Shown piece by piece: positions 25,061 through 33,193 of a DNA stretch of 33,863 bases (positions are counted from its first letter, which is position 1; the number at the start of each line of letters is the position of its first letter). The translations under genes and the position numbers were made by a program. Origin of the DNA: JALYZC01 sp035997675 (GTDB lineage: Bacteria > Actinomycetota > Thermoleophilia > Solirubrobacterales > Solirubrobacteraceae); assembly GCA_035997675.1 (NCBI GenBank), contig DASYIJ010000249.1, positions 1 to 33,863 on the forward strand, in the 5' to 3' direction. Below the pieces are notes generated by a model that did no database searches, was not told the DNA's origin, and saw only the letters and a program-made list of their open reading frames with translations.

Positions 25061-26083
25061 GTGTTCATCTCCGCCAACATCATCCAGCCGCTGATCGATG
25101 CCGTCGACGCGATCCTCCGGTTCTTCCACAACGACGTCGGCCTGTCGTGGGGGCTGTCGATCATTGCGCTCACGATCGTCGTCCGGGCCGCCCTGATCCC
25201 GCTGACGCTGAAGCAGTTCAAGTCGATGCAGCGGCTTCAGCAGCTCCAGCCGCAGATCAAGGAGATCCAGGCCAAGTACAAGGACGACAAGCAGCGTCAG
25301 AACCAGGAGATGATGAAGTTCTACCAGGAGAACAAGGTCAATCCCCTGGGCTCCTGCCTCCCGCTCCTGTTCCAGCTTCCGGTCTTCCTCGCGCTGTTCT
25401 ACATGCTGCGGACCGACCTGAAGCGGGACATCTGCGGCCAGTACTTCCAGCAGTTCGTCATAACCCACCCCGCGCAGACCCACGGGAAGACGATCACCGA
25501 CTTCACGTGTGACCAGATCCACCACGGCTCGGCGCAGTTCGGCTTCATCCCCGACCTGACGGGCACGGCCACCGGCGCCGTGCTCGTCGTCCTGATCGTC
25601 CTCTACGTGGGCTCGCAGATCGCCTCGACCCTGCTGATGTCGGCGACCGCGGACAAGAACCAGCGGCGTCTGTTCCTGGCGCTCCCGCTGTTCTTCGTCG
25701 TCTTCATCATCAACTTCCCCGCGGGCCTCATCGTGTACTGGATCACGACGAACTGCTGGACCATCGCGCAGCAGTACGTCGTCAAGCGCACCGCGGGGCC
25801 GATGAAGCCGGCAACGGTTCCGGCCGGAGCGGCGGCGGCCGTGCCCGACCGCGGAGGCGGCGGTCGCGGCGGCAAGGGCACCGGCGACCGGGGGGACGGC
25901 GAAGACGAGGGCGCAGACAGCGGCGCCGGCGGAGGCATCCTGGGCCGACTCATGGGCGGGGTCGGCGCGAAGGCGCCCGCGGGCGGCGACGGCGACGGCA
26001 ACTCCAAGGCCGCCACGAAGCCGAAGGCGCCGCCTCCGCGGCCGCCGCGGAAGAAGAAGAAGCGCTCCGGACGGCGCCGCTGA
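25061..26083 (+). CDS. yidC: membrane protein insertase YidC
   Basis: 340 residues from GTG 25061. The Oxa1/YidC core is present: first core helix with the conserved R42 (LTIVVRAALIPLTLK), the cytoplasmic hairpin KEIQAKYKDDKQRQNQEMMK, then PLGSCLPLLFQLPVFLALF and further helices to NFPAGLIVYWITTNCW. There is no large periplasmic domain and no lipoprotein signal. After residue ~250 comes a long Gly/Asp-rich tail ending in PRKKKKRSGRRR; basic tails of this kind contact the ribosome in other YidC proteins. The stop overlaps jag by one base. Confidence 0.96.
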   Translation: MFISANIIQPLIDAVDAILRFFHNDVGLSWGLSIIALTIVVRAALIPLTLKQFKSMQRLQQLQPQIKEIQAKYKDDKQRQNQEMMKFYQENKVNPLGSCLPLLFQLPVFLALFYMLRTDLKRDICGQYFQQFVITHPAQTHGKTITDFTCDQIHHGSAQFGFIPDLTGTATGAVLVVLIVLYVGSQIASTLLMSATADKNQRRLFLALPLFFVVFIINFPAGLIVYWITTNCWTIAQQYVVKRTAGPMKPATVPAGAAAAVPDRGGGGRGGKGTGDRGDGEDEGADSGAGGGILGRLMGGVGAKAPAGGDGDGNSKAATKPKAPPPRPPRKKKKRSGRRR

Positions 26084-26544
26084 TGGCGACGGAGGCCGCG
26101 GAGCGCCTCGAGGAACTGCTCGACCGTGTGCTCGAAGCCTGCGACGTCGACGGTGAGGTCGAGGTCGAGGAAGACGAGGATGCGTTGCGCGCCAACGTGG
26201 AGGGCGACGACCTGGGGCTGCTGATCGGCCGTCACGGCCAGACGATCGACGCGCTCGAGCATCTGGCCGCTCGGATCACCTTTCACGGCGAGAGCGCGCG
26301 CAAGCGGGTGGTCATCGACGCCGCCGGCTACCGCGAGCGCCGCGCGGAGGTCCTCGAGCGCCAAGCGGACCGCGCCGTGGAGGAGGCGTTGCAGTACGCG
26401 CGCCCCGTGGCGCTGGACGCCATGGTCGCCTCGGAGCGCCGCGTCGTGCACGAATACCTGCGCGATCGCCGTGACGTCGAGACCTACAGCGAGGGCGAGG
26501 AGCCGGACCGGCACCTGGTCGTCGCGCCAGTCGTGCCCGACTGA
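26083..26544 (+). CDS. jag: KH-R3H RNA-binding protein Jag/KhpB
   Basis: 153 residues. The KH domain has the GLLIGRHGQT loop (GRHG at 49-52). The C-terminal R3H domain has the R119-x3-H123 motif (RRVVHEYL) and ends RHLVVAPV. The N-terminal Jag-N domain of Firmicutes is missing. RNA-binding regulator linked to envelope growth in other species. It is coupled to yidC (TGATG). Confidence 0.94.
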   Translation: MATEAAERLEELLDRVLEACDVDGEVEVEEDEDALRANVEGDDLGLLIGRHGQTIDALEHLAARITFHGESARKRVVIDAAGYRERRAEVLERQADRAVEEALQYARPVALDAMVASERRVVHEYLRDRRDVETYSEGEEPDRHLVVAPVVPD

Positions 26545-26546
26545 CC

Positions 26547-26573
26547 GTTTCACGTTTTTCTCTACGGTGAAAC
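26547..26573. promoter_or_regulatory. split parS-like inverted repeat, possible promoter
   Basis: GTTTCAC (26547-26553) and GTGAAAC (26567-26573) are exact inverted arms separated by 13 bases. Each arm equals one half of the parS consensus TGTTTCACGTGAAACA, but the centre is expanded. A possible promoter overlaps it: CTGACC (26541-26546), 16 bases, TACGGT (26563-26568). It lies in the 39-base gap before the LAGLIDADG-like gene. Confidence 0.4.
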
Positions 26574-26583
26574 AATCGCGGCC

Positions 26584-26949
26584 GTGACGGGCGCCGACCT
26601 TTCATCCTTCGATCGCGGGGTCCTGTTGGGCGTCCTCATCGGGGAGGGCAGCTTCGGCGGCGACGGCAAGCAGCCGCAGGTGACGCTGCGCATGCACGTG
26701 CGCCACGAGGCGCTGTTTCGCTGGCTCGTCGAGCGCTTCCCCCGCAGCAAGCTCTACGGGCCGTACCACCACGGCAATCGGCACTACTTCCAGTGGATGG
26801 TGCGCGGCCAGGCGCTGGTCGAGGACCTCCTACCCGTGCTCGAGGAGGCGCTCGATTCCACGCTCGACGCCTACGCCGCCGAGCGGCTGGCCGACATGCG
26901 CGCCAACTATGCCGAGTACATCGCGCGCATCGAGGCACGCGCGGGGTGA
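26584..26949 (+). CDS. small single-motif LAGLIDADG-like protein
   Basis: 121 residues from GTG 26584. Residues 14-24, LLGVLIGEGSF, match the LAGLIDADG helix with the acidic residue at E21. A beta-rich segment follows (QVTLRMHVRHEALFRWLVE, YGPYHHGNRHYFQWMV), as in homing-endonuclease folds, then a helical C-terminus. With one motif it would work as a dimer. There is no host intron or intein around it, and its stop overlaps the rsmG start as GTGA, so it looks like a resident, coupled gene and not a mobile element. DNA-binding or nuclease activity is inferred from the fold only. Confidence 0.8.
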   Translation: MTGADLSSFDRGVLLGVLIGEGSFGGDGKQPQVTLRMHVRHEALFRWLVERFPRSKLYGPYHHGNRHYFQWMVRGQALVEDLLPVLEEALDSTLDAYAAERLADMRANYAEYIARIEARAG

Positions 26950-27647
26950 GCGACCCGCGCGCACTGGTCGCGCCGCTCGTCGTGCGCTGGGGCCTCGAGC
27001 CGCCGGCCGAGGATCGACTGGCGGCGCTGCTCGGCGTGCTCGAGGAGGACGCGACCGCGCCGACCTCGGTGCGGGCCGCGCGGGCGGCCGTCGACGCGCA
27101 CCTCGCGGACTCGCTCGTGGCGCTGGAGCTCGACGCGGTGCGCGCGGCCCGCCGGCTCGCCGACCTGGGCGCGGGCGCGGGATTTCCCGGTCTTGCGCTG
27201 GCCGTGGGGCTTCCCGAGGCGCGCGCGGCCCTCGTCGAGAGCGCGTCCCGCAAGTGCGCCTTCCTGGAACGGGCGATCGCGGCGTCCGCGGTGCCCAACG
27301 CCGAGGTGGTCCACGCGCGCGCGGAGGCCTGGCCCGCCGGCCGCGAGGCGCACGACGTCGTGACCGCCCGCGCGCTGGCTGCCCTGCCCGTCGTGGTCGA
27401 GTACGCGGCGCCCCTGCTCGCCATCGGCGGCGTGCTCGTGGCGTGGCGCGGGCGGCGCGATCGGGACGCGGAGGACGCGGCGGGTCGCGCGGCGGCGGAG
27501 CTTGGCCTCGAGCCGGTCGAGGTGAGGCACGTCGAGCCCTATGCCGAGGCTCGCGACCGTCATTTGCACGTGTTTCGCAAGACCGACCCGACGCCGCCGC
27601 GTTTCCCGCGCCGCCCGGGCGTCGCGCGCAAGCGGCCGCTCGGGTGA
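26946..27647 (+). CDS. rsmG: 16S rRNA m7G527 methyltransferase RsmG
   Basis: 233 residues from GTG 26946; upstream open frame is shadow of the preceding gene. SAM-binding motif ADLGAGAGFPGLAL starts at residue 72, after the family's HLADSL segment (52-57). Later motifs ARALAALPVVVEYAAPLL and GGVLVAWRG are present. It methylates G527 of 16S rRNA using S-adenosylmethionine. The C-terminal basic tail (PPRFPRRPGVARKRPLG) is typical. Sits between jag and parA, as usual near origins. Confidence 0.94.
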   Translation: MSDPRALVAPLVVRWGLEPPAEDRLAALLGVLEEDATAPTSVRAARAAVDAHLADSLVALELDAVRAARRLADLGAGAGFPGLALAVGLPEARAALVESASRKCAFLERAIAASAVPNAEVVHARAEAWPAGREAHDVVTARALAALPVVVEYAAPLLAIGGVLVAWRGRRDRDAEDAAGRAAAELGLEPVEVRHVEPYAEARDRHLHVFRKTDPTPPRFPRRPGVARKRPLG

Positions 27648-27702
27648 CGCGCCGCGGGATCTCCGGAGTCATCTGCCGCGAACGCCGCTAGCGTTGGGGC
27701 GA

Positions 27703-28461
27703 ATGGGAACGATCTACGCGGTGGCCAACCAGAAGGGCGGAGTGGGGAAGACCACCACCGCCGTGAACCTGGCCGCGTGCGTCGCCGAGGCGGGCTACCG
27801 CGCGCTCGTCGTCGACATCGACCCGCAGTGCAACGCGACGGTGGGATTGGGGCTCGGGAAGGACCTGGAGCCGACCGTGTACGACGTGCTCGCCGGCGAC
27901 GCGAGCGCGCGCGAGGCGATCCGCGCGAGCGACGTGGAGCGCCTCGACGTCATTCCGTCGACCTCCGCCCTCGCCGGGGCCAACGTCGAGCTGCCCGGGC
28001 TCGATGGCTGGGAGGGGCGGCTGCGCGACGCGCTCGCTCCGCTGCGCGAGGACTATGCCTTCACGCTGCTGGACTGCCCGCCCTCGCTCGGGCCGCTGAC
28101 CGTCGACGCCCTCGCGGCCGCCGACCGCCTGATCGTGCCGGTGCAGACGGAGTACTACGCGCTCGAGGGCGTTGCCGACCTGCTCGAGACGGTGGCGACG
28201 ATCCAGCGCGAGCTCAACCCGCGGCTGACCATCGCCGGCATGCTGCTGACCATGCACGACGGGCGCACCCGCCTGTCGCGCGACGTCGAGAGCGACCTGC
28301 GCGAGCACTTCCCCAAGCTGGTCTTCGACACCGTCATCCCCCGCAACGTCCGTATCAGCGAGGCGCCGAGCTTCGGCCGCCCCGTGATTCATCACGATCC
28401 GCACAGCGCCGGCGCCGGCGCCTACTTCGACCTCGCCAAGGAGGTGGCCGCACGTGGCTGA
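27703..28461 (+). CDS. parA: chromosome partitioning ATPase ParA/Soj
   Basis: 252 residues from ATG 27703. Deviant Walker A KGGVGKTT (11-18), A' motif VVDIDPQCN (37-45) and Walker B-like LLDCPPSLGPLT. It is small with no N-terminal HTH, so it belongs to the chromosomal Soj type that binds DNA non-specifically and moves ParB-parS complexes. A -10-like TAGCGT (27689-27694) sits 8 bases before ATG. The stop overlaps parB by 8 bases. Confidence 0.95.
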   Translation: MGTIYAVANQKGGVGKTTTAVNLAACVAEAGYRALVVDIDPQCNATVGLGLGKDLEPTVYDVLAGDASAREAIRASDVERLDVIPSTSALAGANVELPGLDGWEGRLRDALAPLREDYAFTLLDCPPSLGPLTVDALAAADRLIVPVQTEYYALEGVADLLETVATIQRELNPRLTIAGMLLTMHDGRTRLSRDVESDLREHFPKLVFDTVIPRNVRISEAPSFGRPVIHHDPHSAGAGAYFDLAKEVAARG

Positions 28462-29335
28462 GAAGAACCGAGGAATGGGCCGGGGCCTGGCAGCGATCCT
28501 GTCCGTGTCCGACCGCACGTCCGACGAGCGGGAGGAGCTGCGCTCGCTTCCGCTCGACCTGATCTCGCCGAGCCCGAACCAGCCCCGCAAGGCGTTCGAC
28601 GACGAGGCGCTGCAGGGTCTCGCGGAATCGTTGTCCGCGCGCGGCGTCCTGCAGCCGGTGCTCGTCCGGCCGGTCGCCGGCGGCAGGTACGAGCTGATCG
28701 CCGGCGAGCGCCGCTGGCGGGCGGCAAAGCTCGCCGAGCTCGACGGGATCCCGGCGATCGTGCGCGACCGCGACGACGCCGATGCCCTCGAGCTCGCACT
28801 GATCGAGAACATGGCCCGCGAGGACCTCAACGCCGTCGAGCAGGCGCGGGCCTGCGCCGCGCTCGTCGAGGAGCTCGGCCTCACTCGAGAGGACGTGGGC
28901 CGGCGCGTCGGACGGAGCCGGGTCGCCGTCTCCAACCTCCTGCGGCTGCTCGACCTGCCCGACGAGGCGCTCGATCTTCTGGAATCCGGGGCGTTGACGG
29001 AAGGTCACGGCCGGGCGCTGCTCCTCCAGGACGACCACGCCGAGCGCAGGCGCCTCGCCCGCGAGGCCGCGGACCGCGGCTGGTCGGTCCGGGAGACCGA
29101 GTCGCGGGCCCGTGCCGGCCGGCCCGCGAAGCCGCGCGCCGCGCGCGGCAAGGTCGTCATGCACCCCGACCAGGAGTCCGCGCTGGAGGGCCTCGGCGAG
29201 GCGCTCACCGAGGCGCTCGGCGTCCCGGTCAGGATTGCCCCGCGCGGGGCCGGCTGCCGCGTCGAGATCGCCTTCTCCAACCTCGGCGAGGCGCGCGAGC
29301 TGGTCGAGCGGCTGGAGCGCCGGCGGGCCGCCTGA
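28454..29335 (+). CDS. parB: chromosome partitioning protein ParB
   Basis: 293 residues from GTG 28454. N-terminal MGRGLAAIL box, then NQPRKAFDDEAL, the CTP-binding GERRWRA (84-90) and ENMAREDLN (118-126), an HTH at about 145-165 (TREDVGRRVGRSRVAVSNLL), and a C-terminal dimer domain. It binds parS and spreads as a CTP-gated clamp. No perfect parS was found in this window. Confidence 0.95.
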   Translation: MAEKNRGMGRGLAAILSVSDRTSDEREELRSLPLDLISPSPNQPRKAFDDEALQGLAESLSARGVLQPVLVRPVAGGRYELIAGERRWRAAKLAELDGIPAIVRDRDDADALELALIENMAREDLNAVEQARACAALVEELGLTREDVGRRVGRSRVAVSNLLRLLDLPDEALDLLESGALTEGHGRALLLQDDHAERRRLAREAADRGWSVRETESRARAGRPAKPRAARGKVVMHPDQESALEGLGEALTEALGVPVRIAPRGAGCRVEIAFSNLGEARELVERLERRRAA

Positions 29336-29360
29336 GAGGACCGCGCGTGCGCGCTAGACT
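29332..29360 (+). promoter_or_regulatory. tRNA-Ile promoter
   Basis: CTGAGA (29332-29337), 17 bases, TAGACT (29355-29360). Spacing is ideal and the -10 is good; transcription would start about 4-5 bases before the mature tRNA. Confidence 0.5.
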
Positions 29361-29371
29361 CGCCGGCCGAC

Positions 29372-29445
<74 letters not shown>

Positions 29446-29479
29446 TCGATCGCCTGCCCGAACGCCTGGAGAGCCGGGC

Positions 29480-30238
29480 CTACGAACGGTCGTAGTTCGC
29501 GATCGCGCGCAGCGACAGGCCCGTGAGCAGCGTGCCCAGGCCGAGTATCACCGCCACGCAGGCCGCGAGCTTGCCCCAGTCCCAGCCCAGGATCACCAGG
29601 GACCGCAGGCCCTCGATCACATAGCTCACCGGGTTGATGCGCGCGAGCGCCTCCATCACGGGCGAGAGGCGGTCGAACGGGACGAAGTTGGGCGTGAGGA
29701 AGAGCAGGGGGAAGAAGAGCAGAAAGCTCGTGTTCGTGGCCTGCACGTTCCGGGTGCGCAGCGCGACGAGAATTCCGAAGCCCGCGTACCCGACGCCGAA
29801 CAGCGCGGCGAGGACGACGAGCACGATGGCGCCGAGGAATCCGCTCGCCATGTGCGCGCCGAGAGCGAGGCCGGCCAGGAGGACGACGGTGGAACCCATG
29901 AGCCCCCGCACGAGGTCGGCGGCGAGCCGTCCGAAGATGATCGACGAGCGCCGGATCGGCGCCGCGAGCAGCTTGTCGAAGTAGCCGAGGTCGATCTCGG
30001 TCACGAGCGCGAGGCCGGAGGTGGCGGTGGCCACCGCGAACATCAGCGAGACCGGCAGCTGGAACGCCACGTAGCCCTGGCCGTGGAGGAAGGGCGTGGT
30101 GTCGGGGAAGGTCTTGGAGACCTGCCCGATGTTGACCACCAGGAAGAAGAGCGGGATGAAGAGCGCGGGGATCGTCGCCTCCGGGATGCGCGCGATCTCG
30201 CGCACCGATCGCCGACCCAGCAAGAGCACCTCGGTCAT
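29480..30238 (-). CDS. ABC-2 type exporter permease (DrrB-like)
   Basis: 252 residues from ATG 30238, overlapping the ATPase stop as ATGA. Six hydrophobic segments fit an ABC-2 permease. Conserved stretches are YFDKLLAAPIRRSSIIFGR after TM2, GFGILVALRTRNVQATN and the late NPVSYVIEGLRSLV loop. With the ATPase it forms an exporter of the daunorubicin-resistance (DrrAB) type; drug or lipid substrate cannot be read from sequence. It converges with tRNA-Ile. Confidence 0.92.
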   Translation of the reverse strand: MTEVLLLGRRSVREIARIPEATIPALFIPLFFLVVNIGQVSKTFPDTTPFLHGQGYVAFQLPVSLMFAVATATSGLALVTEIDLGYFDKLLAAPIRRSSIIFGRLAADLVRGLMGSTVVLLAGLALGAHMASGFLGAIVLVVLAALFGVGYAGFGILVALRTRNVQATNTSFLLFFPLLFLTPNFVPFDRLSPVMEALARINPVSYVIEGLRSLVILGWDWGKLAACVAVILGLGTLLTGLSLRAIANYDRS

Positions 30239-31203
30239 GCGGCCTCCCTCTCCTCGGCCCCCTCCAAGCGGCGACCGGTTGCCTGTAGGAACACGTCGTC
30301 CAGCGTGGGGCGCGACGTGGCAATCGCCCCGACCCGGATCCCCGCGCGATCGAGCCGGCGCACGATCTCGGCTATCGAGCCGGCACCGTCCTCGACGTAC
30401 AACGCGAGCTGGTCGGGCTCGGCGACGATGCGCTCGAGGCCCGGCAGCCCCTGCACCGCGGCCTCGGTCGCCGCGGGGTCGGCGCCGTCGAGGGCGAGCG
30501 TGACGACGTCGTGCCCCATCTCGGCCTTCAGTCGCTCGGGTGTGCCGTCGGCGACGATCTCGCCGGCGTCGATGATCGCGAGGCGGTCGCACAGCCTGTC
30601 CGCCTCCTCGAGGTACTGAGTGGTGAGGAAGACGGTCGTCCCGGCGCCGTTGATCCGGCGCACCTCCTCCCAGACGGTCAGACGCGAGGCCGGGTCGAGC
30701 CCGGTAGTGGGCTCGTCCAGGAACAGCACCTCGGGCGAGTGGACGAGCGCGCTCGCGAGGTCGAGCCGTCGCTTCATCCCGCCGGAATAGGTCTTCGTGC
30801 GCCGGTCGGCGGCGTCGGTCAGTCCGAGCAGCACGAGGAGCTCCTGGGCCCGGGCCCGCGCGTCTGCCCCGGTGATCCCGTACAGGCCGCACTGCAGCTC
30901 CAGCAGCTCACGACCGGTCTGCACCGGATCGAGGCCGATCTCCTGGAGGGCCACGCCGATCCGTTGTCGCACCGCGGCCGGGTCGGCGACGACGTCGATG
31001 CCCGCGACGCTGGCGCTGCCGGACGTGGGGGGAAGCAGGGTGCAGAGCATCCGAACCGTCGTCGTCTTGCCGGCGCCGTTGGGTCCGAGGAACCCGAAGA
31101 CCTCGCCGTTGGCGACGCTTAGGTCGATGTCCCGGACCGCCTCGATACCACCCTTGAACGTCCGCCTGAGGGAGCGGACGTCGACCGCGTTCGTGTCGTT
31201 CAT
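30235..31203 (-). CDS. ABC transporter ATPase (DrrA-like)
   Basis: 322 residues. Walker A GPNGAGKTT (40-48), signature YSGGMKRR (139-146), Walker B VLFLDEPTTGLDP with D163/E164. The H-loop position carries Gln (TTQYLEEAD), as is usual in DrrA-type proteins, in place of His. A ~90-residue C-terminal DrrA extension ends near PTLDDVFLQATGR. It energises the adjacent permease. Start ATG 31203, 15 bases after the VOC gene stop, with AGGAGG upstream. Confidence 0.95.
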   Translation of the reverse strand: MNDTNAVDVRSLRRTFKGGIEAVRDIDLSVANGEVFGFLGPNGAGKTTTVRMLCTLLPPTSGSASVAGIDVVADPAAVRQRIGVALQEIGLDPVQTGRELLELQCGLYGITGADARARAQELLVLLGLTDAADRRTKTYSGGMKRRLDLASALVHSPEVLFLDEPTTGLDPASRLTVWEEVRRINGAGTTVFLTTQYLEEADRLCDRLAIIDAGEIVADGTPERLKAEMGHDVVTLALDGADPAATEAAVQGLPGLERIVAEPDQLALYVEDGAGSIAEIVRRLDRAGIRVGAIATSRPTLDDVFLQATGRRLEGAEEREAA

Positions 31204-31218
31204 GCGCTGCCGAACCTC

Positions 31219-31590
31219 CTAGGAGCGATCCGGGACTTGCTGCACGGCCCAGCCGTTGCCGTCCGGATCGCTGAAGTAGACGAACGATCCCCAGTCGAAC
31301 ACCTCGACCTCGCCGACCTCGACGCCGCGGTTCGCGAGGTCGTTCCGCGCGGCGTCGATGTCCTCGACGACGACCTGGAGCCCCTGCACCGTCCCCGGCT
31401 GCATGTCCGACAGCCCGGTTCCGATGGCGATCGAGCAGGCCGACCCCGGAGGCGTCAGCTGGACGAAGCGCAGCCCCTCGCGCACCGTGATGTCGACATC
31501 GGCGGTGAAGCCGACCTTCTCCGTGTAGTAGGCCTTCGCGCGGTCCACGTCGGAGACCGGAACCTGCACCAGTTCGAGCTTCAAATCCAT
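31219..31590 (-). CDS. VOC/glyoxalase-family protein
   Basis: 123 residues from ATG 31590 with GGAG 5 bases upstream. Pattern of a vicinal-oxygen-chelate fold: two babab halves, LVQVPVSDVDRAKAYYTEKV at the start, GLQVVVEDIDAARNDL in the middle, and FSDPDGNGWAVQQVP at the end. Members include glyoxalases, dioxygenases and antibiotic-binding proteins; this one lacks clear family-specific residues. It heads a unit with the DrrAB exporter and diverges from the WYL regulator, suggesting a stress or drug-response role. Confidence 0.9.
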   Translation of the reverse strand: MDLKLELVQVPVSDVDRAKAYYTEKVGFTADVDITVREGLRFVQLTPPGSACSIAIGTGLSDMQPGTVQGLQVVVEDIDAARNDLANRGVEVGEVEVFDWGSFVYFSDPDGNGWAVQQVPDRS

Positions 31591-31661
31591 CTCGTCTCCA
31601 TTCTGGCCGACGTGGTCGCGCCGGCATCGGGTCGCGTTGCGTGCCGGCCACCGTAGTTGCA

Positions 31662-31686
31662 ATTGCGGTCAAGGACGGTCCGCAAT
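31662..31686. promoter_or_regulatory. inverted repeat in VOC/WYL divergent promoter
   Basis: ATTGCGG (31662-31668) and CCGCAAT (31680-31686) are perfect 7-base arms around 11 bases (18-base centre spacing). The position, just before the WYL gene start and facing the VOC gene, suits an operator for the regulator. Confidence 0.45.
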
Positions 31687-31704
31687 ACGTGGGAGACTCG
31701 GCCC

Positions 31705-32664
31705 GTGCTCGAAACCTCGGCAAGGCTACTCAGTCTGCTTTCGATGCTGCAGGCGCGGCGGGATTGGACCGGACCGGAGCTCGCTGCGCGGCTCGAGGTG
31801 GGAGTGCGCACGATCCGCCGGGACGTGGATCGCCTGCGGCGGCTGGGCTACCCCGTCCAGGCGACCCCCGGCGTGGCCGGCGGCTACCGGCTGGGCGCGG
31901 GCGCATCGCTGCCTCCGCTGCTGCTCGACGAAGAGGAGGCGGTGGCGGTGGCCGTCGGCCTGAGGACCGCCGTCAGCGGTGGGGTGGCCGGGATCGAGGA
32001 GACCTCGGTCCGGGCACTGGCCAAGCTCGAGCAGGTGCTCCCGTCACGGCTGCGGCGCCGGGTCAACGCCGTCGGATCGGCCACCGTGCCGTATCCCCGC
32101 TCGGGACCAGCCGTGGACGCCGAGGCCCTCGCCGTGATCGCCACGGCCTGCCGGGACGGGGACCGCCTGAGGTTCAGGTATCGAAGTCACGAGGGAAAGG
32201 CGAGCACGCGCCTGGTGGAGCCGCACCGTCTCGTCCACACCGGCCGGCGCTGGTACCTGGTGGCCTGGGACGCGGACCGCGAGGACTGGCGGACCTTCCG
32301 CGTCGACCGGATCGCGGCGCCGCTCTCCACGGACCGGCGGTTCGCCCCACGCGACCCACCCGCCGCGGACATCGCCGCCTACGTCTCCCGCGCGGTGTCG
32401 TCGGCGCGGGACCGCTACCAGGCACAGGTGATCCTGCACGCCCCACTGGAGGAGATGATGGAGCGTGTGCCCCACGCGGCCGGAACGCTGGAGGCCATCG
32501 ACGAGCACTCGTGCCTGCTGCGCACGGGATCGGACTGGCTCGGCGGCCTCGCCGTGTACGTCGCCGACATCGGAGTCGACTTCGAGGTCCTCGAACCGCC
32601 GGAGTTCATCGATCAGGTCCGGCGGCTGGCGGAGCGCTTCGGGCGGGCGACCGCTCCGTGTTGA
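31705..32664 (+). CDS. WYL-domain transcriptional regulator (YafY type)
   Basis: 319 residues from GTG 31705, with GGAG about 10 bases upstream; the frame is open to TTG 31657, which would overlap the palindrome. N-terminal HTH_11 helix-turn-helix (WTGPELAARLEVGVRTIRRD), then a WYL domain (RLRFRYRSHEGKASTRLVEP, RRWYLVAWDADREDWRTFRV) and a C-terminal WCX extension. WYL proteins sense ligands such as nucleic acids and control neighbouring genes. Likely targets here are the divergent VOC-drrAB unit and itself. Confidence 0.93.
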   Translation: MLETSARLLSLLSMLQARRDWTGPELAARLEVGVRTIRRDVDRLRRLGYPVQATPGVAGGYRLGAGASLPPLLLDEEEAVAVAVGLRTAVSGGVAGIEETSVRALAKLEQVLPSRLRRRVNAVGSATVPYPRSGPAVDAEALAVIATACRDGDRLRFRYRSHEGKASTRLVEPHRLVHTGRRWYLVAWDADREDWRTFRVDRIAAPLSTDRRFAPRDPPAADIAAYVSRAVSSARDRYQAQVILHAPLEEMMERVPHAAGTLEAIDEHSCLLRTGSDWLGGLAVYVADIGVDFEVLEPPEFIDQVRRLAERFGRATAPC

Positions 32665-32668
32665 CCGG

Positions 32669-33142
32669 CTAGCCCCGCAGCGCCGCGCGCGCCTCGCGCA
32701 GCCGCTCCGCGAAGGCGCCCTCCCGTGACGGTGCGTACGCGGGACCGGTCCCGTCGGCGAGCAGCCGCGTCAGCAGGGCCACTCCGCGCGCGTAGACCGG
32801 CGTAGGCCGGCGCAGCAGGGCGGCCGTCTCGCGCAGCTGCGCCGCCTCGGCGAGCACGACCGTGCGACGCGGTGTGACCCGCCGCCGGCTCGGAGGTGCC
32901 TCCGCCGCCTCGAGCAGGCGCTCGAGGTGGTCGGCGACCCGGCTCCGCATCCGGGGCGACGTCAGGCGCGCGGCGCGCAGCGCGAGCGCCGAGGATCCGT
33001 CGGCACCGGTCCCGGCGGCGAGAGCCCGGTCGAGCGCCCGGGCCCGGGTCCGGGCCAGAAGCCGGACGGCCGGCCCCGGGGCGAAGGCGCGGATCGGCGG
33101 GCTGCCGTCGCGGAGCGTGAGGGAGTCGGCCTCGATCAGCAT
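32669..33142 (-). CDS. conserved hypothetical protein
   Basis: 157 residues, Arg/Ala/Leu-rich and probably all helical. The N-terminus LIEADSLTLRDGSPPIRAF and the central RLTSPRMRSRVADHLERLL with SRRRVTPRR look like a conserved family in actinobacterial genomes, but I cannot name a function. No membrane segment or catalytic motif is visible. It ends four bases after the WYL gene in convergent orientation and diverges from the CGNR gene with 51 bases between starts. The SD is weak (GACAGG). Confidence 0.7.
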   Translation of the reverse strand: MLIEADSLTLRDGSPPIRAFAPGPAVRLLARTRARALDRALAAGTGADGSSALALRAARLTSPRMRSRVADHLERLLEAAEAPPSRRRVTPRRTVVLAEAAQLRETAALLRRPTPVYARGVALLTRLLADGTGPAYAPSREGAFAERLREARAALRG

Positions 33143-33181
33143 CCTGTCACCACTGTTTCCGGTTTGGCGGTGTCAGTAACC

Positions 33182-33187
33182 TACTAT
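33182..33187 (+). promoter_or_regulatory. -10 element of the CGNR gene
   Basis: TACTAT, four of six to consensus, in an AT-rich patch that is unusual here, 6 bases before ATG 33194. The mRNA would be nearly leaderless. No clear -35. Confidence 0.35.
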
Positions 33188-33193
33188 TTTACG

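Noticed and set aside
29450..29476. GCCCG/CGGGC stem as a terminator between tRNA-Ile and the permease gene
   Set aside because: Only five base pairs with a 14-base loop and no T-run; too weak to call.
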